NCBI GenBank assembly: GCA_947475715.1
Contig: CANJNY010000037.1
Coordinates: 1-36,559 of the forward strand
DNA from: Prolixibacteraceae bacterium
Lineage (GTDB): Bacteria > Bacteroidota > Bacteroidia > Bacteroidales > Prolixibacteraceae
Direction: 5' to 3'
DNA: 36,559 nt
The translations under genes and the position numbers were made by a program. The notes beneath the pieces were generated by a model that worked only from the letters and a program-made list of their open reading frames with translations, was not told where the DNA came from and did no database searches. Each line of letters begins with the position of its first letter. Position 1 is the first letter of the stretch. Shown one piece after another: positions 16,035-26,207 of this stretch.

Positions 16035-16958
16035 CTATTGAAGTATGAAATGGTACGTAATAGTCCCTTTTTGATAAGCCGGGGCGCTCTGATCCGTATT
16101 GAAACTGGCTGCTGATGCAGCTTTGCGGGCAGCCTCCAGCAAATCAGGATCAACGGTATTTGATCCTTTAACTCCCGGTAAAGCCTTGGTTACTTTACCG
16201 AATTTATCCACTGTGACTTCAACAACAACTATCCCTGATTCGTTACCAGGAAAAGCTGGCTTGGGGAGCGATCGGGCATTGCGACCTGAAAGATTATAGG
16301 AAATCCCCTTCCCTTCACCTCCACCAATACCATACTGATTGGCCCCCGGTGTGCCATTGGGACTCCCTTGATTGCCGCTGCCATAGCTATTGCCCTGGCT
16401 GGTACTTTGGGATCCGTTATCTGTTTTTCCTCCGCCAAAGGCATTTTTTGCTCTGGAATTGATTGCCCCTATTTTTTTCTCCTGATCTTGTCTGATCCGG
16501 TTCTCTTCTGCTTCCTGCCTCTGTTTCTCAAAGGCTTCATCTCTTCTTTGCTGTTCCTCTTTCTCCTTTATGTTTCGCTCCTGATCAAGCTTTAGTTTCT
16601 TCTCTTTAGCTATTTTTTTCCGTGCATTTGCTGCAAGTTGAACCGTTTTTTCATATTCCTGGGTTAGCAAATCTTCATCCCCCTTGTCCTGAACTTTCGT
16701 GGCTGGCTTTGGTTGGCTCACCGGATGGGCTGCAGGAGTGACTTTTTTGGTGGCTGCTAAAGCCTCGGAACCCTCTGCTGCCGATGGTTCTTCGAGTCCA
16801 AGTCCGGTAGGAGAATTTCCAAAATCAACCAGAAAACCCTCCTCCTGTGGAGGTGGTGCTGGAAGTGTTAATACCATCAGCAATAGTAATAGAAAGATCA
16901 AGGCATGTAAGAACACCGTTGCAATCACTCCCGTTTTCTGGCTATGGGTTAATGTCAT
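16035..16958 (-). CDS. TonB-family energy transducer
   Basis: A 307-residue protein with one N-terminal membrane helix (about 10-32), a proline start (PAPPPQ), a long K/E/Q/R-rich periplasmic stalk (about 95-170) that is probably coiled coil, a glycine/serine/asparagine-rich spacer (170-215), and a C-terminal TonB-like domain (220-307, with VVVEVTVDKFGKVTKA and a closing TYHFILQ). The architecture resembles TonB/TolA proteins that pass proton-motive force to outer-membrane partners. ExbB and ExbD, the usual partners, are not next to it in this window. It lies 166 nt downstream of tamB on the same strand. Confidence 0.85.
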   Translation of the reverse strand: MTLTHSQKTGVIATVFLHALIFLLLLLMVLTLPAPPPQEEGFLVDFGNSPTGLGLEEPSAAEGSEALAATKKVTPAAHPVSQPKPATKVQDKGDEDLLTQEYEKTVQLAANARKKIAKEKKLKLDQERNIKEKEEQQRRDEAFEKQRQEAEENRIRQDQEKKIGAINSRAKNAFGGGKTDNGSQSTSQGNSYGSGNQGSPNGTPGANQYGIGGGEGKGISYNLSGRNARSLPKPAFPGNESGIVVVEVTVDKFGKVTKALPGVKGSNTVDPDLLEAARKAASAASFNTDQSAPAYQKGTITYHFILQ

Positions 16959-17124
16959 TTTTATTTATAGTTTACACCCTTCCTGGTGTGGTAACATTTG
17001 TTTTCTCCTATTTTTTAAGATGCAAGAAATTCTATCCAATATTTTCTGCCTGCTTCAGGCAAAAATAACTAATTCAAATGAACCATGGCACTTTACTATT
17101 CCTTAAAAGATGTGAATAAATCAA

Positions 17125-20100
17125 TCATTGATTTGGCGTCTTATTCAGCGAATCTAATTTCATTGGGATTTTAATTTTGGTTTCTTTGGATCGGTAATGG
17201 TTAAATAAATCGCCCAGTGAATTAAATTCCTCACGAAAAGAGAGGCCAATACCTTGTTTATAGAGGGAGGTATCGTAAATTAGATCATCATTTGCTCTGT
17301 TATAAGCTTTCAGTTGTAATTTGCCAGACTGATTTAATTTCACAAATACTTCAACTTCCCCCACTACAGGGTTAGTGGCATTGGATTGCAGATTACTGTT
17401 ATTCCCGATATTTCCGTTTATGGTTACCCGATCATTTAGAATCTGTGTGCTGAGTGCAAACTCCATCTGATTTGTGTTTACCTGATCACCCGGGCGATAA
17501 TTGAATCCGATATCGAAATCATTGCTGATTTGTGATAGCCAATTGGAGAGTTGATTAGAGAGAATATCAGAGGTTGTTGAGCCAACTACACTTCCGGTAC
17601 TGGACTGGAAATCCTGTCTTCCGCGCAGGTATTCCGGTGTAAAAAATTGCCCCATAACCATTAATGAAACCATTTGACGGTTGATGTCGTCCTGGGTACT
17701 TATAAATTGCTGAAGTTCATCCTTGGTCCTTTCGTCAGCAGTTGGGAAATTAATATCAAATTTGACCGTTGGATTTAATAATTTTTTAGATAGATTAATT
17801 TTGCACTGAACAGGAATACGGCGGGAATTGTCATTCTGATTATAATTAATCAACAGATAGTTAATGGGTGCTTTAATCGTATAAAGGGCATTCAGATCAA
17901 CCATTGCTTCGTAAGGATCCCCATTCCATGATATGATTCCACCCTGTTCGATATGAAATCTTCGAACCAGAACATTTTGAAGGGTAAACATATATTCTCC
18001 TTTATCGATCCTGTAATCACCATACATTAAGAAATTTCCCTCCTTGTCATATTTAAAACGGAGGTCTCCCGATCCGGTGCCGCTAATGGCATCTCCAACG
18101 GTTGAACGGAAAATCATCTGAACCTTGGCGTCTGGGGTTGCTGTCACATCAATATTTACCTCCAGGCCACCCGTATTTATAATCCTTGGAACAGGTTTGT
18201 TTTCCTGCTCCGGGGTATCCGCCTTTACAAAACGGATAAAATCGTATTCATTGGCCGATTCCGGATTTTCAATAGGAACATTTACCTGGGTTCCTGGTTT
18301 TGTTTTCAGCTCCAGATCCAGCCTTAGATCAGCAGCTTTCCCCGATAACCTAAATAGGCCTGCTCCATGGATAAGACCATAGAAGTAATTATTGTCGCTG
18401 GTTAACGTATTTAAAACCATTATATTATCTGTAGCGGCAGATAAATTATAGGTCATGTGGTTAAATAGATTGTGAGTTATAGTCCCGTTAAATCGCGCTT
18501 TGTTCTTTTCAACATCGTTAACCACGATATTTTTAAAATTAATGGAGTCACCGGCAAATCTAACCGTATCGTTTAATGAATAGAGAACCTTGGTATAATC
18601 AATTCCAACTTTTGCATTAGTCACAGCAACGTTACCATAGAATTTAGGGAAAGAGAGTTTTCCTAAAACATTAACCTGTCCATTTCCTTTCCCTTCAATT
18701 CTGTTTGCAAAGCTGCTCAGGATCGGAAGTAACGACTCCAGTGGATAATCGGTAAAGGATGCATGATAATTGATACTATCTCCGTCAGGTTGAAAATACC
18801 CCATTAAATCAAAACAAGCTTTTGCATCTTTAACAAGTTTAAGGGATGAATTGAGTTTCTTTTTCTCCTGATCCCAACTGTTGTCTAGCATGATATCTCC
18901 AAAATTCTTTTCCAGATAGGTAAAGTCAGATACTTTCATTCTGCTTGTTAGAAAAAGGGAATTATAAGGATCTGCGATAGCCGTTGTTCCATTTAATTCG
19001 CCATAGATCCCTATCTCCTCGCCGAGCAATAAATCGAGGTTGCTAAGCCTTACCCTGGTAAACTCAATGTTGATCTTATCTGATGCATTGTCAACTACTT
19101 TGCCGAAGATTCTGAATTTTTCCTGTTTATGATGAATACTGAAATTGTCAATGGCAATGGAAGTAGAATCGAGATGAAGGTGACTCCTTTCAATCTGCCA
19201 TAATGAATCGGCCAGCCAGATCTTGGAGGGATTCAGATAAAAATCAACCAGGTTATTCCCCCTGGAATTCTTGGAAAAAACACCCAAAAGGTCTAGCTTT
19301 CCGGAGTAAGTAGGAACAGCCGTGTTATTCCAGTTTACCGTTGTTTTCAGACTGTCATGGTCCAGTGTATTGTTCACCGAGAAATTCTCGACAGCTACTG
19401 CGCCTCCAATTAAGGCATTTTTGCTCCCAATTCGTAACAACCAGTTGCTATCAATATTGCGGGAGTTAATTGTAATCCCATTTGCCTGATGTTTATTATA
19501 ATTAAGCTCGTTAATTGCACCATCCATTGTGAATATTTTCCGGTCCGAATCGATACCCCCTGCCAGAATTACCGGCGATTTTATCTTCAAGCCGGGAACC
19601 AGAAAGTCACCTAATTCTTCTGCTTTTTTTACCCGGATATCAAATTTAAAGGCATTTTTCCCGGTAGAGGTCCTGTCGGAAAAGGGGAGTTTGGCAGATG
19701 GGAGAAAATGGTGCAGATAATCTCTGAATGTAAGATCAAATTCTCCAAACAGATATTTGCCGTCGATGGTTACGTCTGCGACATCGGACCTTAATGTGAT
19801 ATTATTTTTCTCTGAACTATTTGATGTTTTAAGTGTAAAATCATGAACCTCAAAAGTTTTATGGTCTCTGATGAATTTAAATTTTTCAAGATTAATCTTC
19901 CCGTTAATGTTGTCAATATGATCTCCCGTAAAATTGGCACTAACTTTTAAGGCGAGTTCTGCAATGGTACGCTCATGCTCCAGACCAAGAATAACCAGAT
20001 TGGCCTTTTCGATTGTAGAGGCAAAATTAAACTCGGGTATAGCCCCTGCAAAATCTGCTTTTCCTGTGAAGTTCATTTTCAGATTGCTGTCCTGCACCTT

Positions 20101-21471
20101 TAATTCACCTTCGAAACTGCGATCCTTTGCCTCTCCATTCACATAAATCGAATCTATTCTATACTTATTAAAGTAAAGACTATCAATATTTCCTGAAATT
20201 AATGCATTGAATTTATTGAGCCCCGATCGTGATCCGTTTACCTTAATCTCTAACGAAACTGCACCAAGTGGCGAATAATCCAATAACTTTCCTGCCTGAA
20301 ATGAGGTAGCTTTTATACTTCCCTGAAAATCAATTAATCCGTTTTTCTTAGGTCGGATTGCCAGATCTGTTGTCAGTTTTCCCAGACTGCCATCCAGCGT
20401 CCCATAAGCTACAAAATCGGATGGAAAACCGCTGAAATTCCCCTGATAGGTAACCCTTACTTCATTAAGGAGCTCTGGTGGAATTTTAAGATATCTCAGA
20501 GGATACCGATCCGGCATCCGAATAGTTGCCAAATCATTAAAATTAAACGTATTGTCATAGAGTTTAAAAAAGATAAATGTGTTTTTCCAAACTGGTAATC
20601 CTCGTAATTCAAGATCCGCATTTACCTGTGTTTCCTGACCTATTCTAAAATTAATTTGTTTGAATTTCAAACTGTTTAATGTCCCTTTGATGCCACCTGA
20701 AAAATGGATGGGTTCGTTCATGCCCCAAAGTTCCGGAATTAAATATGATAAATCCGTTAGTGATACCACCGATTCCTTAAATTCACTGTCAATGATATAC
20801 CGGTTTGTTAGCGTTTGGCTTTTTTCTGAATAGAGCGAATCGATACCAAAGAGTTTATTTTCTGAGATCTTTATTTTACTCCCTTCAATATGTGAGTGAT
20901 TCGAAACCATCGTCATATTCGATAACTCAAATCCGGTTTTGTCAATTCTGCCCGCAAATCTTAAATCTCCGATGGTGAATCCTGATTTTTCAAAAACCGA
21001 AGCATTGTCAAGAAAAAAAGTGGATACTGAATCGGTCTGATGGATGTTTACTATCGACAGATTTAGTTTATTTATAGCTAAATCATTGAAATTTATCCCA
21101 TTGGTTAAAGTGTCCTTTGCATTTATATTTTTGTAGGTAATACTCGAATTTCGAAGGTGTATATTCGTAAACGAGATATGCCAGGGTTGCAATGTATCAG
21201 GTTCAGAAGATAAGGAACCTTTTAGGAAATCAAGATTTAAACCATTTGTATCTTTTCGGATATTAATCCTTACGTCCTCAAAATAGAGCTCCCCAAATTG
21301 CACTCTTTTTTCCAGCAGGGCCAAACTGTCGATTTGAAGTTTAACATTCCCAATGTAAAACATGGTATCCTGATTCTGGTCTTCAATCAGCACCTTTTCA
21401 AGTACAATTCGTTTAAATAAGGAAATATTTACCCCACCAACACTAATCCTGGCCTTGTACGTCTGAGACAA
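17125..21471 (-). CDS. tamB: TamB-like translocation/assembly module protein
   Basis: A protein of at least 1448 residues made of long beta-helical AsmA/TamB repeats with a C-terminal DUF490-type domain (about 1000-1430). Such proteins span the periplasm and help insert outer-membrane proteins or move phospholipids. The formal start used here is a TTG at 21471, but this is surely too late. The frame stays open upstream to a TAA at 21610-21612, and those 46 codons encode a basic stretch (KLKSIKKRFK), a membrane helix (ILLISAFTLFALYFGAYLFF) and RSEKIQTIVAQWFTEQ, which is the expected TamB anchor. No in-frame ATG, GTG or TTG occurs there. The gene is divergent from tsaD, and a TonB-family gene follows. 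Confidence 0.88.
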   Translation of the reverse strand: MSQTYKARISVGGVNISLFKRIVLEKVLIEDQNQDTMFYIGNVKLQIDSLALLEKRVQFGELYFEDVRINIRKDTNGLNLDFLKGSLSSEPDTLQPWHISFTNIHLRNSSITYKNINAKDTLTNGINFNDLAINKLNLSIVNIHQTDSVSTFFLDNASVFEKSGFTIGDLRFAGRIDKTGFELSNMTMVSNHSHIEGSKIKISENKLFGIDSLYSEKSQTLTNRYIIDSEFKESVVSLTDLSYLIPELWGMNEPIHFSGGIKGTLNSLKFKQINFRIGQETQVNADLELRGLPVWKNTFIFFKLYDNTFNFNDLATIRMPDRYPLRYLKIPPELLNEVRVTYQGNFSGFPSDFVAYGTLDGSLGKLTTDLAIRPKKNGLIDFQGSIKATSFQAGKLLDYSPLGAVSLEIKVNGSRSGLNKFNALISGNIDSLYFNKYRIDSIYVNGEAKDRSFEGELKVQDSNLKMNFTGKADFAGAIPEFNFASTIEKANLVILGLEHERTIAELALKVSANFTGDHIDNINGKINLEKFKFIRDHKTFEVHDFTLKTSNSSEKNNITLRSDVADVTIDGKYLFGEFDLTFRDYLHHFLPSAKLPFSDRTSTGKNAFKFDIRVKKAEELGDFLVPGLKIKSPVILAGGIDSDRKIFTMDGAINELNYNKHQANGITINSRNIDSNWLLRIGSKNALIGGAVAVENFSVNNTLDHDSLKTTVNWNNTAVPTYSGKLDLLGVFSKNSRGNNLVDFYLNPSKIWLADSLWQIERSHLHLDSTSIAIDNFSIHHKQEKFRIFGKVVDNASDKINIEFTRVRLSNLDLLLGEEIGIYGELNGTTAIADPYNSLFLTSRMKVSDFTYLEKNFGDIMLDNSWDQEKKKLNSSLKLVKDAKACFDLMGYFQPDGDSINYHASFTDYPLESLLPILSSFANRIEGKGNGQVNVLGKLSFPKFYGNVAVTNAKVGIDYTKVLYSLNDTVRFAGDSINFKNIVVNDVEKNKARFNGTITHNLFNHMTYNLSAATDNIMVLNTLTSDNNYFYGLIHGAGLFRLSGKAADLRLDLELKTKPGTQVNVPIENPESANEYDFIRFVKADTPEQENKPVPRIINTGGLEVNIDVTATPDAKVQMIFRSTVGDAISGTGSGDLRFKYDKEGNFLMYGDYRIDKGEYMFTLQNVLVRRFHIEQGGIISWNGDPYEAMVDLNALYTIKAPINYLLINYNQNDNSRRIPVQCKINLSKKLLNPTVKFDINFPTADERTKDELQQFISTQDDINRQMVSLMVMGQFFTPEYLRGRQDFQSSTGSVVGSTTSDILSNQLSNWLSQISNDFDIGFNYRPGDQVNTNQMEFALSTQILNDRVTINGNIGNNSNLQSNATNPVVGEVEVFVKLNQSGKLQLKAYNRANDDLIYDTSLYKQGIGLSFREEFNSLGDLFNHYRSKETKIKIPMKLDSLNKTPNQ

Positions 21472-21729
21472 TTGCTCGGTAAACCATTGTGCAACAATTG
21501 TCTGTATCTTTTCGGAACGAAAAAACAGATAAGCTCCAAAATAAAGAGCGAATAGCGTAAATGCTGATATGAGTAATATTTTAAACCTTTTTTTGATACT
21601 TTTGAGTTTTTAAAATCCCGTGCCCTAAAATCGGAACGAAAATTTATTTTTTTTCTAAAAATAGCACTTTTTGAGGTCAGGGAAAAGATTTAGTCAGACA
21701 AAATGATCAAAATTGAATAAATAGTAATC

Positions 21730-22764
21730 ATGGGATTAACTAAAGACATTATAATTCTTGGAATTGAATCATCCTGCGATGATACAGCTGCTGCAATAAT
21801 CCGTAATGATTTGATTATTAGCAACGAGGTTTCGGGACAGACAATACATATGGCTTATGGGGGTGTAGTACCGGAATTGGCCTCACGTGCCCATCAGCAA
21901 AACATTATACCTGTTGTAGACCTTGCTATTAAAAAAGCAGGCATTTCGGTTGAGGATATTTCGGCCGTGGCCTTTACCAGAGGTCCGGGATTGCTGGGAT
22001 CGCTACTTGTGGGTACCTCTTTTGCCAAAGGTTTTGCATTAGCCCGACAAATCCCGCTGATCGAGGTGAATCACCTTCAGGGGCATGTGCTGGCCCATTT
22101 TATTCAACAGCCTTCCATTGAAAAAAAGAATCCCGCCTTCCCATTTCTTTGTTTACTTGTTTCGGGTGGCAATTCTCAGCTAATTGTTGTGCGCGATTAT
22201 CTCGATATGGAAGTGATCGGACAAACAATTGATGATGCCGCAGGGGAGGCATTTGATAAATGTGCCAAGGTTATGGGTTTACCCTATCCCGGAGGCCCAC
22301 TGATTGATAAAGCTGCAAAGCTAGGGGATCCAAAGGCTTTTACATTTGCAAAACCACGTATTGCGGGATTGGACTATAGCTTTAGTGGTTTGAAAACTTC
22401 ATTTCTGTATTTCATTCGTGATCGGATTGCTGAAAATCCAGATTTTATTACCCAAAATCATGCTGATATTTGCGCCTCTATTCAGGAGACTATCATTCAG
22501 GTACTGATGACGAAGTTGATTCTTGCAGCGAAACAGACTGGTATCAAGACTATTGCCGTAGCGGGTGGGGTTTCTGCAAATTCCGGATTAAGGGACGCAT
22601 TGATTCAGGCGGCTGTAAAATATGACTGGGAAATGCATATCCCTCCATTTAAATTTACTACCGATAATGCAGCGATGATTGCGATTACCGGTTACTACAA
22701 ATATCTTAACGGGGAATTTGCATCACACGATGTGGTTCCATATTCAAGGGTAACCTTAAAATAA
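21730..22764 (+). CDS. tsaD: tRNA N6-adenosine threonylcarbamoyltransferase TsaD
   Basis: A 344-residue Kae1/TsaD protein, near the usual length. The N-terminal motif GIESSCDDTAAAI, the metal-binding histidines in NHLQGH (H115, H119), VSGGNSQL, and the C-terminal VAGGVSANSGLR all fit the family. With TsaB, TsaE and TsaC products it makes t6A at position 37 of ANN-decoding tRNAs. Its partners are not in the window. ATG follows the divergent tamB start region by about 120 nt. The stop codon lies inside a strong palindromic terminator shared with glyA. Confidence 0.97.
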   Translation: MGLTKDIIILGIESSCDDTAAAIIRNDLIISNEVSGQTIHMAYGGVVPELASRAHQQNIIPVVDLAIKKAGISVEDISAVAFTRGPGLLGSLLVGTSFAKGFALARQIPLIEVNHLQGHVLAHFIQQPSIEKKNPAFPFLCLLVSGGNSQLIVVRDYLDMEVIGQTIDDAAGEAFDKCAKVMGLPYPGGPLIDKAAKLGDPKAFTFAKPRIAGLDYSFSGLKTSFLYFIRDRIAENPDFITQNHADICASIQETIIQVLMTKLILAAKQTGIKTIAVAGGVSANSGLRDALIQAAVKYDWEMHIPPFKFTTDNAAMIAITGYYKYLNGEFASHDVVPYSRVTLK

Positions 22765-22809
22765 AATTAAAAGGGATCGTTTTAGCGATCCCTTTTAATT
22801 TTATTTTAA
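22756..22809. terminator. Bidirectional terminator between tsaD and glyA
   Basis: A 24-bp perfect inverted repeat with a 6-nt loop (TTTTAG). Core AAAAGGGATCG / CGATCCCTTTT is flanked by A- and T-runs on both sides, so it would terminate both convergent genes. The left arm includes the tsaD stop codon (22762-22764). Confidence 0.9.
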
Positions 22810-22820
22810 ATGGTTTTAAT

Positions 22821-24101
22821 TTACCAGGCAAACATTGGAAAATTCTCCATCATTTTGTTGACCTTGCCACGAACTTCAGCAATGACATTCTCACTGTCCG
22901 GATTCTGAAGCACTTCATCAATTAAATCAACAATCATGGCCATATCCTCCTCTTTCATGCCACGGGTGGTAATGGCAGGGGTTCCCACACGTAAACCGGA
23001 AGTTTGAAAGGGGGAGCGTGAATCAAATGGAACCATGTTCTTATTAATCGTAATATCGGCTAAAACCAATGCATTTTCTGCTTTTTTACCCGTAAGTTCC
23101 GGGAATTTGGTTCGCAGGTCAATAAGCATCGAGTGATTATCTGTTCCGCCTGAAATGACCTTGTATCCTTTGTCCATAAAGGCTTTAGCCATAACCCGGG
23201 CATTCTTCTGAACCAGAATCTGGTAATCTTTATATTCCGGTTCAAGTGCTTCCCCAAACGCAATAGCCTTGGAAGCAATTACATGCTCCAGGGGTCCACC
23301 TTGTATTCCGGGGAATATGGCCGAGTCGAGAAGCGATGACATCATCTTAAGCTCCCCTTTTTTGGTGGTAAGCCCCCATGGATTTTCAAAGTCTTTTCCT
23401 AAAAGGATAATTCCACCACGCGGACCACGCAAGGTCTTGTGGGTTGTGGAAGTTACAATATGGGCATATTTAACAGGATTTTCCAATAATCCGGCGGCTA
23501 TCAATCCGGCAGGATGTGCCATGTCGACCAGAAGAAGGGCGCCGATTTTATCTGCAAGATTACGCATCCGCTGGTAATCCCATTCCCTGGAATAGGCTGA
23601 AGCACCCGCAATGATCAGTTTGGGAAGTTCCTTTAAGGCAACTTCTTCCATCATATCGTAATCAACAAGACCTGTATCCTCCTTTACACCATAGGCTACC
23701 GGACGGTAAAACAAACCGGAGGAATTTACCGGAGAACCGTGCGAAAGGTGACCACCATGCGATAAATCAAGCCCCATAAAGGTGTCGCCAGGTTTGAGGA
23801 CAGTCATCAGCACAGCCATATTCGCCTGTGCTCCGGAGTGAGGCTGAACATTTGCATATTCAGCACCAAAGAGCTGCTTAAGCCTGTCGATTGCCAATTG
23901 CTCTGCCTCATCAATAAATTGACAACCACCGTAATACCGGTGGCCAGGATACCCTTCGGCATATTTATTAGTCAGGCATGAACCCATTGCTGCCATTACC
24001 TGGTCCGAAACAAAATTTTCAGATGCAATTAGCTCAATGCCATGTAATTGTCTGAGTCTCTCCTTTTCTATTATTTCAAAAATCTGTGTATCCTTCTTCA
24101 T
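22821..24101 (-). CDS. glyA: Serine hydroxymethyltransferase
   Basis: A 426-residue fold-type I PLP enzyme of usual length. It interconverts serine and glycine with tetrahydrofolate, feeding one-carbon metabolism. Visible marks: [10 protein letters not shown] near the N-terminus, [13 protein letters not shown] (48-59), the HSGAQAN PLP region (88-94), DMAHPAG (193-199), and the PLP lysine K222 in [12 protein letters not shown]. It is convergent with tsaD, and the ClC gene lies 105 nt upstream on the same strand. Confidence 0.98.
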   Translation of the reverse strand: MKKDTQIFEIIEKERLRQLHGIELIASENFVSDQVMAAMGSCLTNKYAEGYPGHRYYGGCQFIDEAEQLAIDRLKQLFGAEYANVQPHSGAQANMAVLMTVLKPGDTFMGLDLSHGGHLSHGSPVNSSGLFYRPVAYGVKEDTGLVDYDMMEEVALKELPKLIIAGASAYSREWDYQRMRNLADKIGALLLVDMAHPAGLIAAGLLENPVKYAHIVTSTTHKTLRGPRGGIILLGKDFENPWGLTTKKGELKMMSSLLDSAIFPGIQGGPLEHVIASKAIAFGEALEPEYKDYQILVQKNARVMAKAFMDKGYKVISGGTDNHSMLIDLRTKFPELTGKKAENALVLADITINKNMVPFDSRSPFQTSGLRVGTPAITTRGMKEEDMAMIVDLIDEVLQNPDSENVIAEVRGKVNKMMENFPMFAW

Positions 24102-24130
24102 TATTTCTTGTTATGGATAAATTTTTGTTG

Positions 24131-24138
24131 CAAATTTA
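24131..24138 (-). promoter_or_regulatory. Candidate -7 box of glyA
   Basis: On the minus strand TAAATTTG matches TAnnTTTG and lies 30 bases upstream of the glyA ATG. The nearest TTTG is only 12 bases further upstream, too close for a standard -33 element, so the promoter is incomplete. Confidence 0.3.
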
Positions 24139-24206
24139 CAGTTAATAAACCAAATCTCATAAGTACTTTATATCACTTTTGTTGTTAAGATTTCAACGAT
24201 TGTTAA

Positions 24207-25982
24207 TTATTCTTCAGAGAAACGAACCAGTTCTGCCCGGTAAGCGTTAAAGATGGTCGATTTGGAAATAAAACCGATGTATTTTCGGTTTTTAATTACC
24301 GGAAGATTCCAAACGCCGCTATCATTAAATTTCTTCATTATATTTTCCATCTTCTCATCGGGTGCTATAACTTCGGGAGGCATAATCATTATTTCTTTAA
24401 CCAGTGTTGAGGAATAACGCTCTTTGTCAAACATAAATTCACGGATGTCGTCCAGCAGTACCACTCCGCAGAAGTTTTGTTCCTTGTCGATTACCGGAAA
24501 AATATTTCGCTTTGATTTGGAGACAATCCGAACCAGCTCCCCCAACGAACTCTCGACATCTACCGTAAGAAGATCTGTTTCGATAAAATTCTTTAATTTT
24601 AACAGCGTAAGGACAGCCTTGTCCTTATTGTGGGTGATTAATTCGCCTCGGTGGGCCAGCCTCATATGGTAAAGTGAATGAGGCAAGAGCGGTTTTACGG
24701 TTAGATAGGCAGTGGCAGAAGTGATCATAAGTGGAATCAACAGACCAAAACCTCCCGTTATCTCCGCAATTAAAAAAATGGCGGTCATGGGTGATTGCAT
24801 CACTCCGGCCATCATTCCTGCCATACCAACAAGGGCAAAATTACGTGACGGAACCATATTCCCTTCCAGGTTTAGAATCGATGAGACGAAAAACCCTGCC
24901 ATCCCGCCCAAAAAGAGGGAAGGGGCAAAAATACCACCGCTTCCTCCGGCCCCTGTCGTTGCTGCTGTCGCTATAATTTTTACAAGCATAATCACCAGGA
25001 TCATCCCAATTAAAATATATTTATCAGCTTTAAATCCTACAAAAAGGGAATTATTGAGAATATTTGACCCTGCATCTGTCAGTATCTGATCTATTGTGAA
25101 ATACCCTTCTCCCCAGAGTGAAGGGAATAGGAAAATTAAAATTCCAAGCATTATACCTCCAACGATTACTTTTAAGTAAGGGTTCTTCATTTTTTGAAAA
25201 CGCCCCTCTACATATAAATTTCCTTTTGTAAACAGGTAAGAAAAAAGTCCACAGAATATTCCTAAAACAATATACCATGGAATGTTGGCCACATTAAATG
25301 CCTTGTCAATCTGAAAATCAAAGTGGTGTGCACTTCCCATCAGAAAATAAGCAAGTGAGGCAGAGGTAGAAGCCGATATTAGCAGGGGTAGGAGGGAGGT
25401 CATCGACATATCAAGCATCAATACCTCAATAGCAAATAATATTCCGGCAAGCGGAGCCTTGAAAATACCTGCAATAGCCCCTGCTGCTCCACACCCGATT
25501 AATACGGTCATGGTGTGATAACTGAGGTTAAATGACCTTGCAATATTTGATCCAATGGATGATCCGGTCAGGACCACCGGCGCTTCAGCACCTACAGATC
25601 CGCCAAATCCAATGGTAATCGTGCTTGATATTATGGAGGTAAACATATTGTGCGCCCGCATCCTCCCTTTTTTGTTAGCAATTGACTCCAGGACTTTGGT
25701 TACACCGTGACCAATACTCTCCTTCACGAAATACCTCACATAAAGTACCGTGATCAGTATCCCAATTCCTGGGTATGCCAAATATTGATAACTCTCAGAA
25801 TAAGAGGTAAAATTAGAGGTTAATAATTTTCCGAGATGATAAATAAGATTTTTTAAAATAATTGCTGCAAATCCACTAAGCAGTCCGACCGCAAAACTTA
25901 AAATCAGCAGCATCTCGCGTTCATTGAGGTGCTTTAATCGCCAGGTACTAATAAAGGATATGCCAGCTGTAATCTTTTTCAT
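24207..25982 (-). CDS. ClC-family chloride transporter/channel with CBS pair
   Basis: A 591-residue membrane protein. The ClC motifs are present: GSVGAEAP (129-135) where GREGP is usual, keeping the gating glutamate (E133); GIFKAPLAGILFAIE (172-186); and GGSGGIFAPSLFLGG further on. Residues about 455-585 form two CBS domains, which often bind adenine nucleotides and tune transport. The conserved gating glutamate suggests a H+/Cl- exchanger rather than a passive channel, but that is inference. The start is fixed by the promoter just upstream and by the WRLKHLNERE sequence typical before helix B. Confidence 0.93.
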   Translation of the reverse strand: MKKITAGISFISTWRLKHLNEREMLLILSFAVGLLSGFAAIILKNLIYHLGKLLTSNFTSYSESYQYLAYPGIGILITVLYVRYFVKESIGHGVTKVLESIANKKGRMRAHNMFTSIISSTITIGFGGSVGAEAPVVLTGSSIGSNIARSFNLSYHTMTVLIGCGAAGAIAGIFKAPLAGILFAIEVLMLDMSMTSLLPLLISASTSASLAYFLMGSAHHFDFQIDKAFNVANIPWYIVLGIFCGLFSYLFTKGNLYVEGRFQKMKNPYLKVIVGGIMLGILIFLFPSLWGEGYFTIDQILTDAGSNILNNSLFVGFKADKYILIGMILVIMLVKIIATAATTGAGGSGGIFAPSLFLGGMAGFFVSSILNLEGNMVPSRNFALVGMAGMMAGVMQSPMTAIFLIAEITGGFGLLIPLMITSATAYLTVKPLLPHSLYHMRLAHRGELITHNKDKAVLTLLKLKNFIETDLLTVDVESSLGELVRIVSKSKRNIFPVIDKEQNFCGVVLLDDIREFMFDKERYSSTLVKEIMIMPPEVIAPDEKMENIMKKFNDSGVWNLPVIKNRKYIGFISKSTIFNAYRAELVRFSEE

Positions 25983-25989
25983 TCCGGTG

Positions 25990-26022
25990 CAAATTTAGCT
26001 TTATTTTATCGCTATTATCAAA
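25990..26022 (-). promoter_or_regulatory. Promoter of the ClC gene
   Basis: On the minus strand, TTTG (26019-26022), 21 bases, then TAAATTTG (25990-25997): a good Bacteroidota -33/-7 pair. The -7 box ends 7 bases before the ATG, so the transcript would have almost no leader. Confidence 0.5.
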
Positions 26023-26207
26023 GTAATTATAATTTCAAAGGTTACACTCTTTCAGATATCGTGGCTAAAAGGGTTTATTGCATTTAGAAACTAAGGTCAA
26101 TTATATATTTGATTTATAGGGATATATTATGAGTTTTTCCGTTTTTATAGTTCCGGGAAATACCAAAAGGCCGGCAGATAAACTCAGGGACAAGAGGTTC
26201 TTAAAGT

